A stretch of DNA of 7,459 bases from Kiritimatiellia bacterium. GTDB taxonomy: Bacteria > Verrucomicrobiota > Kiritimatiellia > SLAD01. Positions 1-6,704 of this stretch are shown here, one piece after another (within the stretch, counting starts at the first letter, position 1; each line of letters opens with the position of its first letter). Position numbers and translations under genes: made by a program. The notes beneath the pieces were generated by a model. The model was not told the DNA's origin. It did no database searches and saw only the letters and a list, made by a program, of their open reading frames with translations. The stretch is from positions 1 through 7,459 of the forward strand of contig SLLF01000312.1 in NCBI GenBank assembly GCA_007134175.1, read 5' to 3'.

Positions 1-2
1 CG

Positions 3-236
3 TGGCTCTTCCCCGTACTGGAGGACGAAATCGGAGCGCTCGATGAGAAGCACCGGCAGTTCGTAGCGGTCTGCGAACTGTGCGCTCCGCAGGATCACAT
101 GGCCGCCTACCGGTGGTGCGGCAACGGTTGCCCGCCCCGCGACCGGCTGGCGTTGTGCAAGGCGTACATTGCCAAACCGAAGGCGCCACCCAAGCTCAAG
201 CGTGGCAGGCGCGGTCATCGCCCGCGCCTACAGTAG
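3..236 (+). pseudogene. Transposase N-terminal fragment (DDE, IS4/IS5-like), truncated
   Basis: The reading frame is open from the left edge and ends at TAG 234-236, giving 77 residues with no start inside the window. Residues 2-58 read like the N-terminal domain of DDE transposases of the IS4/IS5 superfamily: a LFPVLEDEIG opening, a QFVAVCEL helix, then PPRDRLALCKAYIAK, which matches the usual 'P-P-K-D-R-x-A-L-x-x-A-F-x-A-K' block. In intact relatives that block continues into the region before the catalytic DDE domain. Here it changes at about nt 177 into a short basic proline-rich tail (PKAPPKLKRGRRGHRPRLQ) and stops. No DDE core follows in any frame, so the gene is broken by a deletion or an insertion junction. 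The family assignment rests on recalled consensus, and the exact IS cannot be named. Confidence 0.6.
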
Positions 237-279
237 AAACCACGGATCTAACCGTAACTTTGGAAGACTTTTCAACCAC

Positions 280-338
280 GGAGAGTACGGCGGGAATATG
301 GGGTGGAACGGTATCCTCCCGTCTGCTCCGTGCTCTCC
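280..338. repeat. Imperfect inverted repeat (11-bp arms)
   Basis: GGAGAGTACGG at 280-290 is complementary to CCGTGCTCTCC at 328-338 with a single G-T wobble or mismatch. CGGGA (291-295) and TCCCG (317-321) extend the stem inward after an asymmetric 6-nt bulge. The arm resembles the 'CCACGGAGAG...' type of short repeat that is scattered in many environmental genomes. It may be an eroded dispersed repeat, and no function is evident. Confidence 0.45.
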
Positions 339-391
339 AGCGAAGCGGGTGGTGAAAATCGTGGCGGTGGCAGTCTTTTCCCACTCTTAAA

Positions 392-466
392 CGGATACAA
401 TCGACCCGCTTCATCGAGCCGCACCGGCATGGGAATCGTGTTAAGTAGGTCGATTAAGGGTATCCG
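392..466. repeat. Long inverted repeat with a 4-nt bulge
   Basis: CGGATACAATCGACC (392-406) pairs completely with GGTCGATT (448-455) plus GTATCCG (460-466). The only interruption is a 4-nt bulge, AAGG, at 456-459. The loop is 41 nt. Fifteen matched pairs make this the strongest hairpin of the left spacer. No T-run follows on either strand, so it is not a classical intrinsic terminator. It lies 3' of the leftward oxidoreductase gene and could stabilise a transcript end or be part of an old mobile repeat. Confidence 0.55.
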
Positions 467-578
467 AAGAAGTGAAGCGAGTAAGTGTTCTTTTCCCCTC
501 TTAACCGCCACCTTACCCGGATACCCAGCGGTGGTCCCCTTGCCCGATTTCACTTGTGCCGTATTGCTCATCCTCGTT

Positions 579-2144
579 TCAGCGGCACGGCTGGCCTTGA
601 TACTCCTCCGGGTGTTTCTCCCACCAGGCGGTAAACCGTTCGTTGAACCAGTAGGGACCGTAGCCCTGCCCGTCCCACTCCAGTATCTGTCCGGCATCAA
701 GCAGCGCCGTGCGCAATTGCGCGGTATCAATCTGCTGCACCGGAACGCGGTTGCGTACGGCCATGGCCGCGGCCATGCCGGCCGATTCCCCCAGAATCAT
801 GAAGGTGGGCTCCATCCGGATCGAGGCGCAAGCCACATGGCTGGCGGATATACAGACCGGAACCAACAAGTTGGCACAGTTGTCTGTTTGCGGCGTCAGC
901 GCACGATAGGAAACGGGATAAGGCCCGGGCGAGACCAGCTCCCACGTTTCCCCTTCCGTGGCCAGTTCCCCCTCCGCCGTTCGCAGCAGGCGGCAGGGGT
1001 AGATGTCCACGTTGTAGTAGGCCAGCCCTACCGGATCCGGGATGGGGCACTGGCCCGCCACGTCCCGTTGGGTCATGGTGTAGACCCCGCGCATGCGGCG
1101 GGCCATGCGGACATAAAGCTGATGGGGCCAGCCGTTGGTGTCGGGATACTGTTCCGGCTCCACGATGAGGCGGCGACCCAGCACTTGGGCGTATAACCGG
1201 TCATGCTCAATCAGCGTGCGCCAGATGCGGGCGCGTTCCGGCCAGGACCCGTCCGGATAGCTGACCTGAAGACCGGGCAAACTACCGTTGACCAAGCTGT
1301 GGCGGCTGTAATTGGAGGACAGGCCGAACGATGTCAAATGCCCCGCCGCTTGTATCCGGTTGACCAGTTCGCGGTGTCCCGGTGCCAGCAGCGCTTCCCG
1401 GGGTGGCGGCGCAAAAGCGCCTTCCTGCGCTCTCAAGGCGTCGCCGGCAAAGCGGAAATTGAACGGAATAAGATAGGGACTGGCGTCCCCCTCGTGGCCG
1501 ACCGGTTCCGGGGTGATGTAGGGCAGCAACCCGCTGGCCGGGTTTCCCGGCTCCACCCAGGCGTCAATTCCCGGGAACGTCTGAACGTTGCGCACCCCCG
1601 CCAACGACTCATTGTAGGTGGCCCGGCTTTCGCGACCAACCGTATAGGGTATGCCTCCGGCCGCCAGCAGATCCCCTTCATAGCTGGCGTCGATGAATAC
1701 GGTGGCGGTTATGGCCTGGGCGGACGATTCCGTGGCCGCTGCGGCGGGAACCCCCTCGGCATCCGGCGGCGCATATTCCAGCACCAACCGCGTCAGGGAT
1801 CGGCCTTCCTTGTCCAGTGATTGGATGCGATGTTCATAGCAAACCATCACCCCGCACGCTTCCAGTTTCCGCTGCCACAATCGACGGAGGTCCAGCTGCC
1901 CCCGCCAATGGTCGCGGACATTGAAGCGCCGTTCCTCCAACAACAGTTCCCGGGTCAGGCCGCCCACGTGGTTCGGATATTCGCAGTCCGTGGTAATACG
2001 AATGCCCGCACCGATCATGCCGCCCAACCAGCGCGAAGGCTCAATAACCAGAACGGAACAGCCTGCCCGGGCGGCCGCCAGCGCCGCCAGTAGACCGGCC
2101 GCCGTGCCGCCGTAGATACAAATGTCAACCTGGGTTGTTTTCAA
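579..2144 (-). CDS. FAD-dependent oxidoreductase (FAD_oxidored family)
   Basis: A 521-residue flavoprotein, probably cytoplasmic because no signal peptide is visible. The N-terminus is a Rossmann dinucleotide fold: a VDICIY strand, then the GGTAAG loop at residues 12-17 (the GGTxAG form typical of this family), and an acidic E35 ending the second strand (VLVIE), expected to hold the adenosine ribose. RWLGGM (38-43) follows, then the family hallmark DASYEGD at 152-158. A second FAD-contacting segment, GESAGMA, lies at 452-458 near the C-terminus. Such proteins are abundant in polysaccharide-degrading Planctomycetota and Verrucomicrobiota; their substrates are mostly unknown, and I do not assign one. 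The start is TTG (2144-2142), chosen because it directly precedes the Rossmann strand and has AAAGGTGGA upstream. The gene is full length. It stands alone: the left spacer holds only repeats, and the nearest same-strand gene lies about 480 bp upstream beyond them. Confidence 0.9.
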   Translation of the reverse strand: MKTTQVDICIYGGTAAGLLAALAAARAGCSVLVIEPSRWLGGMIGAGIRITTDCEYPNHVGGLTRELLLEERRFNVRDHWRGQLDLRRLWQRKLEACGVMVCYEHRIQSLDKEGRSLTRLVLEYAPPDAEGVPAAAATESSAQAITATVFIDASYEGDLLAAGGIPYTVGRESRATYNESLAGVRNVQTFPGIDAWVEPGNPASGLLPYITPEPVGHEGDASPYLIPFNFRFAGDALRAQEGAFAPPPREALLAPGHRELVNRIQAAGHLTSFGLSSNYSRHSLVNGSLPGLQVSYPDGSWPERARIWRTLIEHDRLYAQVLGRRLIVEPEQYPDTNGWPHQLYVRMARRMRGVYTMTQRDVAGQCPIPDPVGLAYYNVDIYPCRLLRTAEGELATEGETWELVSPGPYPVSYRALTPQTDNCANLLVPVCISASHVACASIRMEPTFMILGESAGMAAAMAVRNRVPVQQIDTAQLRTALLDAGQILEWDGQGYGPYWFNERFTAWWEKHPEEYQGQPCR

Positions 2145-2150
2145 TTATCA

Positions 2151-2158
2151 TCCACCTT
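2151..2158 (-). promoter_or_regulatory. Ribosome binding site of the oxidoreductase
   Basis: On the minus strand AAGGTGGA (2158-2151) lies 6 nt before the TTG codon at 2144. The good spacing and strong complementarity to the 16S 3' end decide for the TTG start. Confidence 0.7.
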
Positions 2159-2238
2159 TCCATGCTTGATAAGAAGGGCCACAGTGGGCACAAAATCCAC
2201 AAAAAAAGCGAACGAAATTTATTGGTGTCGAGGCTCTA

Positions 2239-2343
2239 GCAAAACCCTGCGGCGTCGCGGAGCTCCGCCCTCCACGTCACGGACAAACGTCTGCGAATGG
2301 AGGGGCGAGCTCTGCGAGACCGCCTGCCGTGAATCGGTTTTGC
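2239..2343. repeat. Long imperfect palindrome (dispersed-repeat-like)
   Basis: Outer arms GCAAAACC (2239-2246) and GGTTTTGC (2336-2343) are exact inverses. Inner arms GAGCTCCGCCCTCCA (2260-2274) and TGGAGGGGCGAGCTC (2298-2312) match at 13 of 15 positions around a 23-nt loop. Between inner and outer arms the similarity continues weakly, for example TCGCGGAGCTC against TCGCAGAGCTC. The whole unit is about 105 bp and codes for nothing obvious. The GGAGCTCCGCCCTCCA core resembles a repeat I associate with Verrucomicrobiota-type genomes, but copy number could not be tested. It lies about 95 bp upstream of the oxidoreductase start and is not a simple operator. Confidence 0.6.
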
Positions 2344-2367
2344 AAGAACCTCTTTAAGTTAACGCAA

Positions 2368-2616
2368 CCCGCATTTCTCAGGGGGCGTCCCACGGCCTCG
2401 TGCCGTGGGAGCCAAACTTCCTCGAGCTATACCACTGTATGTGGTGAAAAGAGACCGATTTGAGCGAAAAAAGAGCAATACGCCTGTGCTCGCTCACTGC
2501 GGGCCCGCACGGGCCACAGCCTGTAGCCAGTCGAAACTCCCGCTCCCACGGCATCCTCCTTCGCTGGGCTACGGCGTGGCAAGCAAGGTCGTGGGGCACC
2601 TGGTGAGAAATGCGGG
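2368..2616. mobile_element. MITE-like non-autonomous element, 249 bp
   Basis: The stretch is bounded by perfect 13-bp inverted repeats, CCCGCATTTCTCA (2368-2380) and TGAGAAATGCGGG (2604-2616). Looser similarity continues inward: GGCGTCCCACGGCCTCGTGCC on the left resembles the inverse of the sequence just inside the right end (about 2577-2600). Inside are a strong hairpin at 2388-2410, an inverse copy of its arm (CTCCCACGGC, 2543-2552) and the 10-bp palindrome GCGGGCCCGC at 2499-2508. No reading frame in it looks like a protein, so any mobility would depend on a transposase elsewhere. The right end lies 6 bp past the stop codon of the C_GCAxxG_C_C gene. I could not find a clear target-site duplication. 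The transposase family is not identifiable from the ends alone. Confidence 0.55.
2388..2410. repeat. Perfect 9-bp stem hairpin inside the MITE-like element
   Basis: TCCCACGGC (2388-2396) and GCCGTGGGA (2402-2410) form a perfect stem with a 5-nt loop, CTCGT. Adding GGC at 2384-2386-type bases and GCC (2411-2413) lengthens it by about three pairs across a one-base bulge. There is no adjacent T-run, so it reads as a subterminal structure of the element rather than a terminator. Confidence 0.6.
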
Positions 2617-2622
2617 GCTAGT

Positions 2623-3300
2623 CTACTTGTTGATCTCGTTGGCCCACTGATTGAGCAGTTCGGCCGCTTTGGCGGCCACATCGCCGGTTATCCGCGCACA
2701 ACGTTCGGCGCGCGCGGGGTTGCGACGGCTGTGGCCGGTCGCCCGCATCCATTCGCGCCGCGAATGGCGGCAGGTAATTGATACTGCCTGCGTCGGCTTG
2801 ATATCTTCGCCGGTAAAATCATTATCGACAAGCAATTTGCCCTCACGCGCCAACTTATTGATGGTGTCCGTCGGCAAGGGGGCTTCGCGGTAGTAGGCGA
2901 GCAGTGCCTCTGCCAAGGGTACGTGATCGGTGTCAGCGACCAGATTGATCATGGCCAGTGCGCCCAACAGCGCCCCGCAGAGATCGCCTTCGCCGACAAT
3001 CCCGCCCCGACCGAACGTCATTATGTGGGCCGGGACACCGGTGTACGGTGATCCTACCTCGTCCTGTAGCGGTGTGAGCAACGCATAAAAAGCACCGTAG
3101 GCACAGCCGCCTTCGTAATAGCCCCAGTGTCCCAGCTTACGAACCAGTTCCACGTCAAGTGCCACGTATGGCCACGGCGTTTCCGGCAGCTTGGATTCAT
3201 CCGTCGCCCGGGTCTCCGACCCCCAGGCCATCAATCCAAGCAGGACGATGGCCACGCTGCCAAATCGCGACCGTGTATATGAGACAAACATGCTGATCAC
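2623..3300 (-). CDS. Secreted C_GCAxxG_C_C (split-Soret cytochrome c-like) protein
   Basis: A 225-residue protein. Residues 1-32 are a likely Sec signal peptide: Arg-containing start, hydrophobic [11 protein letters not shown], then polar SETRA, so it should act in the periplasm or outside. The rest follows the split-Soret/C_GCAxxG_C_C pattern: [11 protein letters not shown] (C66), the [12 protein letters not shown] segment, [19 protein letters not shown] (C108), C177 in [10 protein letters not shown], and [20 protein letters not shown] (C201). The family is a probable redox group. Split-Soret cytochrome c binds haem, but no CXXCH motif exists here, so haem binding is not supported. Usual relatives as I recall them carry GCC, LCH and W-C at places where this one has GCA, TCR and W-M185, so some cysteines are missing. 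The start is uncertain: GTG 3300 has an AGGGAAGGA almost touching it, while ATG 3291 gives a spacing of about 10 nt. Transcribed divergently from fabA. Confidence 0.75.
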   Translation of the reverse strand: MISMFVSYTRSRFGSVAIVLLGLMAWGSETRATDESKLPETPWPYVALDVELVRKLGHWGYYEGGCAYGAFYALLTPLQDEVGSPYTGVPAHIMTFGRGGIVGEGDLCGALLGALAMINLVADTDHVPLAEALLAYYREAPLPTDTINKLAREGKLLVDNDFTGEDIKPTQAVSITCRHSRREWMRATGHSRRNPARAERCARITGDVAAKAAELLNQWANEINK

Positions 3301-3512
3301 ATCCTTCCCTGTTCAGGTTTACCACTTGCATGCATAACGGCCCCAACCCCCATTTATTGCCATCCGCTAATACACATTGCCCGCCCTGCTGGAGGCGGTT
3401 CTTGTGTTTTACTCTTGCCTTTCGCCCGGAAACGGGCACAGTAGCTTGCGGACGAGGGAACCTTGTTTCCCGTAGACGATCCAGACCAAGGAGTCCCGTC
3501 GAAAGTTTACCC
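3301..3512. other. Divergent spacer / fabA leader with small hairpins
   Basis: This spacer must hold promoters for both the leftward C_GCAxxG_C_C gene and the rightward fab operon, but I see no convincing -35/-10 pair. TAATAC at 3368-3373 is the best rightward -10-like hexamer and lacks a matching -35. Two short hairpins lie near fabA: GCCCG-GAAA-CGGGC (3424-3437, a GNRA-type tetraloop) and GGGAA-CCTTGT-TTCCC (3456-3471). No binding palindrome like the E. coli FabR or FadR sites was recognised. Confidence 0.4.
3488..3493 (+). promoter_or_regulatory. Shine-Dalgarno-like AAGGAG, unusually far from fabA ATG
   Basis: AAGGAG at 3488-3493 is a full consensus, but 19 nt separate it from the ATG at 3513. 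A weaker GAAAG (3501-3505) is 7 nt away. No in-frame ATG, GTG or TTG fits between, and the protein aligns with FabA from 3513, so the start stands. Confidence 0.4.
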
Positions 3513-4028
3513 ATGACAAAGAAAAACAACTATAACAAAGAAGAATTGCTGGCATCCGGCCGGGGCGAGCTGTTTTCCCCCGAATCGGCGCGTCTGCCGC
3601 TGCCCAACATGCTGATGATGGACCGGATCACGGAAATCAATGAGACCGGGGGCCGGTACAATAAAGGGATCATCGTCGCGGAACTCGATATCAAGCCGGA
3701 TTTGTGGTTCTTCCTGTGCCACTTCCAGGGTGATCCGGTTATGCCGGGTTGTCTAGGGCTCGATTCGCTCTGGCAGATCACTGGGTTTTTCCTGGCGTGG
3801 CAGGGGCATGAGGGCAAAGGACGGGCGTTGGGCGTGAAAGAGGTCAAATTCACCGGGCAGATCCTGCCGGAAAACCGGGTCGTGACCTATCGCATCGATA
3901 TTAAGCGCGTTATCTCCCGCAAGCTGGTGCTCGGACTGAGCGACGGCACGGTGAGCGTTGATGGCCGTGAGGTTTACACCGCGGCCGACTTGAAGGTCGG
4001 TCTGTTCGAATCAACCGAAGGGTTTTGA
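3513..4028 (+). CDS. fabA: Bifunctional 3-hydroxydecanoyl-ACP dehydratase/isomerase FabA
   Basis: 171 residues, nearly the length of E. coli FabA and alignable throughout. This cytoplasmic hotdog-fold dimer dehydrates 3-hydroxydecanoyl-ACP to trans-2-decenoyl-ACP and isomerises it to the cis-3 form, the branch point to unsaturated fatty acids. Visible signatures are [10 protein letters not shown] (12-21), PNMLMMDRI (31-39), [20 protein letters not shown] (63-82) with catalytic H70, D84 in [23 protein letters not shown], and the C-terminal [10 protein letters not shown]. The CHFxGDPVMPG form with the LGLD aspartate indicates FabA rather than FabZ. The frame stays open upstream to 3330, but those residues are basic and proline-rich and have no counterpart in FabA, so ATG 3513 is preferred. 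First gene of the operon; fabB follows after 2 nt. Confidence 0.96.
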   Translation: MTKKNNYNKEELLASGRGELFSPESARLPLPNMLMMDRITEINETGGRYNKGIIVAELDIKPDLWFFLCHFQGDPVMPGCLGLDSLWQITGFFLAWQGHEGKGRALGVKEVKFTGQILPENRVVTYRIDIKRVISRKLVLGLSDGTVSVDGREVYTAADLKVGLFESTEGF

Positions 4029-4030
4029 TT

Positions 4031-5257
4031 ATGGCATTACGCAGAGCAGTCATCACTGGTATGGGCATGGTTTCGTGCCTGGGCAACAGCCGGAATGAGG
4101 TTAGGGATGCACTGAAAGCCGGGCAGTCCGGGATTTCGTTCCGGCCCGAATACAAGGAGCTAGGGTTGCGCAGTCACGTAGCGGGTGTGCCCAATATTGA
4201 TTTGGCCGGTTGTGTTGACCGTAAGCATTTACGCTTCATGGGTGACGCGGCGGCCTACACCTATGTCAGCATGGAACAGGCTATTGCACAGGCGAACCTC
4301 CCGGCCGATCTGGTATCGCATGAACGCACGGGTTTGGTGGTGAGTTCCGGAGGGGCCTCCTCCAGTAATGTGGTCAGCGGCGCTGACCGACTGCGGGAAA
4401 AGGGTTTGAAGCGAGTTGGACCCTACATGGTGACCCGCTGCATGAGCAGCACCGTATCGGCGTGCCTGGCGACCCCTTTCAAAATCAAGGGAACAAACTA
4501 CTCGCTGACCTCCGCGTGCGCCACCAGTCTGCATTGCGTGGGGCACGCCGCCGAGTTGATCCAATGGGGTAAACAGGATGTGGTCTTTGCCGGGGGCGGT
4601 GATGAAGAAGACTGGACGCTGGCTATGATGTTCGACGCCATGGGCGCGCTGTCCACGAAATACAACGACACCCCCACCAAGGCCTCGCGCCCGTTCGATG
4701 CGAATCGGGACGGGTTCGTCATTGCCGGCGGCGGTGGCGTGGTGGTGGTCGAGGAACGGGAACACGCGTTGCGGCGCGGGGTGCCGATCCTGGCGGAAAT
4801 CGTCGGCTACGGGGCCTCGTCCGACGGTGAAAACATGGTGGCGCCGTCCGGAGAAGGTGCCGCGCGCTGCATGCGGCTGGCATTGGAAACCTGTGACCAG
4901 CCAATAGACTATATCAACGCCCACGGCACCGCCACGCCGGCCGGTGACATCACCGAGTTGCGCGCGGCACGCGAAGTGTTCGGGGACGCTATTCCCCCTA
5001 TCAGCTCCACCAAATCGCTTTCCGGCCACTCGCTGGGTGCAGCCGGCGTGCATGAGATCATTTACTGTCTGCTGATGCTGCAGGATGATTTCCTGGCGGC
5101 TTCGGCCAATATCGAGACGCTTGATCCCGATGCCGAAGGATTCCCGTTGGTGCGTGAATTGAAGGAAAATGCCGGGTTGAAGACCGTGATGTCCAACAGT
5201 TTTGGCTTTGGGGGTACCAACGGTACCGTGATCCTGCAGAAACCCGACGACGCATGA
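4031..5257 (+). CDS. fabB: Beta-ketoacyl-ACP synthase I FabB
   Basis: 408 residues, a complete thiolase-fold condensing enzyme. It condenses malonyl-ACP with acyl-ACP and is the enzyme that elongates the cis-3-decenoyl-ACP made by FabA. The Cys-His-His triad is intact: C163 in [11 protein letters not shown]298 in [12 protein letters not shown] and H333 in [12 protein letters not shown], with K328 ahead of the latter. These are the same numbers as in E. coli FabB. Other marks are [13 protein letters not shown] at the N-terminus, the [17 protein letters not shown] segment, and [15 protein letters not shown] at the end. FabB rather than FabF is favoured by the [19 protein letters not shown] stretch, the length and the pairing with fabA. 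GAAGGG lies 7 nt before ATG 4031; an in-frame TTG at 4025, inside the fabA end, is less likely. Its last four bases overlap the lysS start. Confidence 0.95.
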   Translation: MALRRAVITGMGMVSCLGNSRNEVRDALKAGQSGISFRPEYKELGLRSHVAGVPNIDLAGCVDRKHLRFMGDAAAYTYVSMEQAIAQANLPADLVSHERTGLVVSSGGASSSNVVSGADRLREKGLKRVGPYMVTRCMSSTVSACLATPFKIKGTNYSLTSACATSLHCVGHAAELIQWGKQDVVFAGGGDEEDWTLAMMFDAMGALSTKYNDTPTKASRPFDANRDGFVIAGGGGVVVVEEREHALRRGVPILAEIVGYGASSDGENMVAPSGEGAARCMRLALETCDQPIDYINAHGTATPAGDITELRAAREVFGDAIPPISSTKSLSGHSLGAAGVHEIIYCLLMLQDDFLAASANIETLDPDAEGFPLVRELKENAGLKTVMSNSFGFGGTNGTVILQKPDDA

Positions 5258-6699
5258 CGGAGGAGCACCAGAACGAGAATTCGTTCCGCACCCAACGCAT
5301 CGCGCACATGGAGGCGCTGGCGGAGCGGGGATATGCACCCTTTGGCGGCCGCTACGAGCGCAGTGGATCACTGGCGGATACCGCTGCAGGCTTTGCCGAG
5401 GGGGCGTCAGCCCGGCTGGCGGGGCGGATCGCGACCCTGCGCACCATGGGCAAAAGCATTTTCGTCCACCTGCAGGACGCAACGGGACGGTTCCAGATCT
5501 ACGTGCGCAAGGACGCGATTGGCGACGAGGCTTTTGCGGCCTTTAAATTGCTCGACCTCGGGGATCATATTGGGGTGGCCGGCGACTTGTTCGTCACGCG
5601 GATGGGCGAACGCACGCTGAACGTGAAGGAATGGACCTTGCTGGCCAAGGCGTTGCTGCCGCCGCCGGCCAAGTGGCACGGCCTGCAGGATGTTGAAATC
5701 CGCTATCGCCAGCGTTACCTGGACCTGATGGCCAATGCCGAGGTGTGCGATCTGTTTCGCCAACGCTCGTGCGCGGTCAAGGCCATGCGTGATTTTCTTT
5801 ATGGGCGCGGCTATCTGGAAGTAGAAACCCCGATGATGCAGGCCCTGCCGGGCGGGGCAGCGGCCCATCCGTTCAAAACCCGTTACGAGGCCTTGAGTAC
5901 CGACGTCTACCTGCGTATCGCGCCGGAGCTCTACCTGAAACGGTTGTTGGTGGGGGGATTCGATCGCGTGTTCGAGCTCAACCGGAACTTTCGCAATGAG
6001 GGCTTGAGCCGTTACCACAATCCTGAATTCACCATGTGCGAGATTTATGAGGCCTATGGCAACGTACGGACGATGATGGAATTGGTCAGTGAACTCATTC
6101 GGCATGTGGCCGAAAGCGTATATGGGGGATTGGTGTTTGGCGAAGGTGAACAACAGGTGGACCTGAACCCGCCCTGGCGGGAAGTGCCGTACCGTGACCT
6201 GGTACGGGAACGCGCCGGTGCGGATTGGTTTGAGCTGGACGCCACCGGACGCCAAGTCCGTGCGACGGAGCTGGGGGTGAAGCTGGATACTGCCTGGTCC
6301 GCGACAGAAGTGACCCAGGAGGTTTTCGAAAAGTGCATAGAAAAGCGGTTGATGAATCCGACGTTTGTCACGCGCTTGCCGAAGGAGCTGGTGCCGCTGG
6401 CCAAGACCTGCCGGGACGATCCGGCATCGGTGGATGTCTTCGAGCTCATTATCGGCGGCCGCGAAATCGCACCGGGCTATGAGGAACTGAACGATCCGCT
6501 GGAACAGCGGTGTCGCTTCGAGGCGCAGGCGGCTGGCGATGCCTCGAAGCTTGATGAAGATTTTCTGCGGGCTTTGGAACACGGCATGCCGCCGGCCGGC
6601 GGCATGGGGATCGGTATTGACCGGCTGATCATGATCTTGTCGCAAGTCGACGCCATCCGTGACGTCATCCTGTTTCCGCAACTGAAGCCCAAAGCGTAA
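5254..6699 (+). CDS. lysS: Lysyl-tRNA synthetase, class II
   Basis: 481 residues, about 20 shorter than E. coli LysS, mostly at the N-terminus. It charges tRNA-Lys with lysine in the cytoplasm. The anticodon-binding OB fold spans about residues 53-135 ([20 protein letters not shown]). The class II core has motif 1 ([10 protein letters not shown], 186-195), motif 2 ([15 protein letters not shown], 246-260, R247) and motif 3 (GMGIGIDRL, with R457). Lysine-pocket residues E225, E263 and Y265 are present. Two positions differ from the E. coli enzyme as I recall it: the Arg before HNPEFT is Tyr254, with Arg one place earlier, and the Asn of EIxNGF is Pro407 ([11 protein letters not shown]). ATG 5254 overlaps the fabB stop (ATGA), and no Shine-Dalgarno precedes it, so translation probably relies on coupling to fabB. 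Confidence 0.95.
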   Translation: MTEEHQNENSFRTQRIAHMEALAERGYAPFGGRYERSGSLADTAAGFAEGASARLAGRIATLRTMGKSIFVHLQDATGRFQIYVRKDAIGDEAFAAFKLLDLGDHIGVAGDLFVTRMGERTLNVKEWTLLAKALLPPPAKWHGLQDVEIRYRQRYLDLMANAEVCDLFRQRSCAVKAMRDFLYGRGYLEVETPMMQALPGGAAAHPFKTRYEALSTDVYLRIAPELYLKRLLVGGFDRVFELNRNFRNEGLSRYHNPEFTMCEIYEAYGNVRTMMELVSELIRHVAESVYGGLVFGEGEQQVDLNPPWREVPYRDLVRERAGADWFELDATGRQVRATELGVKLDTAWSATEVTQEVFEKCIEKRLMNPTFVTRLPKELVPLAKTCRDDPASVDVFELIIGGREIAPGYEELNDPLEQRCRFEAQAAGDASKLDEDFLRALEHGMPPAGGMGIGIDRLIMILSQVDAIRDVILFPQLKPKA

Positions 6700-6704
6700 A
6701 GAAG

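Larger units (their letters stand above)
237..578. other. Repeat-rich spacer without a convincing gene
   Basis: This 342-bp stretch lies between the transposase remnant and the 3' end of the oxidoreductase. It contains two imperfect inverted repeats (280-338 and 392-466) and a near-direct repeat, TCTTTTCCCACTCTTAA at 374-390 and TCTTTTCCCCTCTTAA at 489-504. A third GGATACC-type motif at 517-524 can pair with 459-466. One minus-strand reading frame (571 down to 272, 99 residues, basic and proline-rich at its end) begins 8 nt after the oxidoreductase stop. It is not recognisable, its only GAGG sits directly against the ATG, and it runs through the repeats, so I do not call it a gene. I see no clear promoter or intrinsic terminator. 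Confidence 0.5.

Noticed and set aside
272..571. 99-residue minus-strand frame starting 8 nt after the oxidoreductase stop
   Set aside because: Not recognisable, GAGG directly abuts the ATG, and it runs through several repeats without gene-like composition.
303..1196. Long + strand frame overlapping the oxidoreductase
   Set aside because: Antisense to a clear FAD-binding protein; its residues are Arg/Gly/His/Pro-rich, as expected for a shadow frame of GC-rich DNA.
2162..2192. Minus-strand promoter for the oxidoreductase (TTGTGC, 16 nt, TATCAA)
   Set aside because: Only 3/6 and 4/6 matches to the sigma70 consensus; not above chance for this length.
2623..3300. Naming this protein a c-type cytochrome
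   Set aside because: No CXXCH motif anywhere in the translated frame.
3330..3512. N-terminal extension of FabA from an upstream ATG
   Set aside because: The 61 extra residues are low-complexity and absent from FabA; similarity to E. coli FabA begins at the 3513 start.
4025..4030. TTG start for fabB giving two more residues
   Set aside because: GAAGGG is too close to it but 7 nt from ATG 4031, which also matches E. coli FabB numbering exactly.
4229..5482. 417-codon minus-strand frame opposite fabB
   Set aside because: Shadow of fabB and the start of lysS; no protein-family features.
5407..6681. 424-codon minus-strand frame opposite lysS
   Set aside because: Shadow of lysS, whose motifs 1-3 are all on the + strand.
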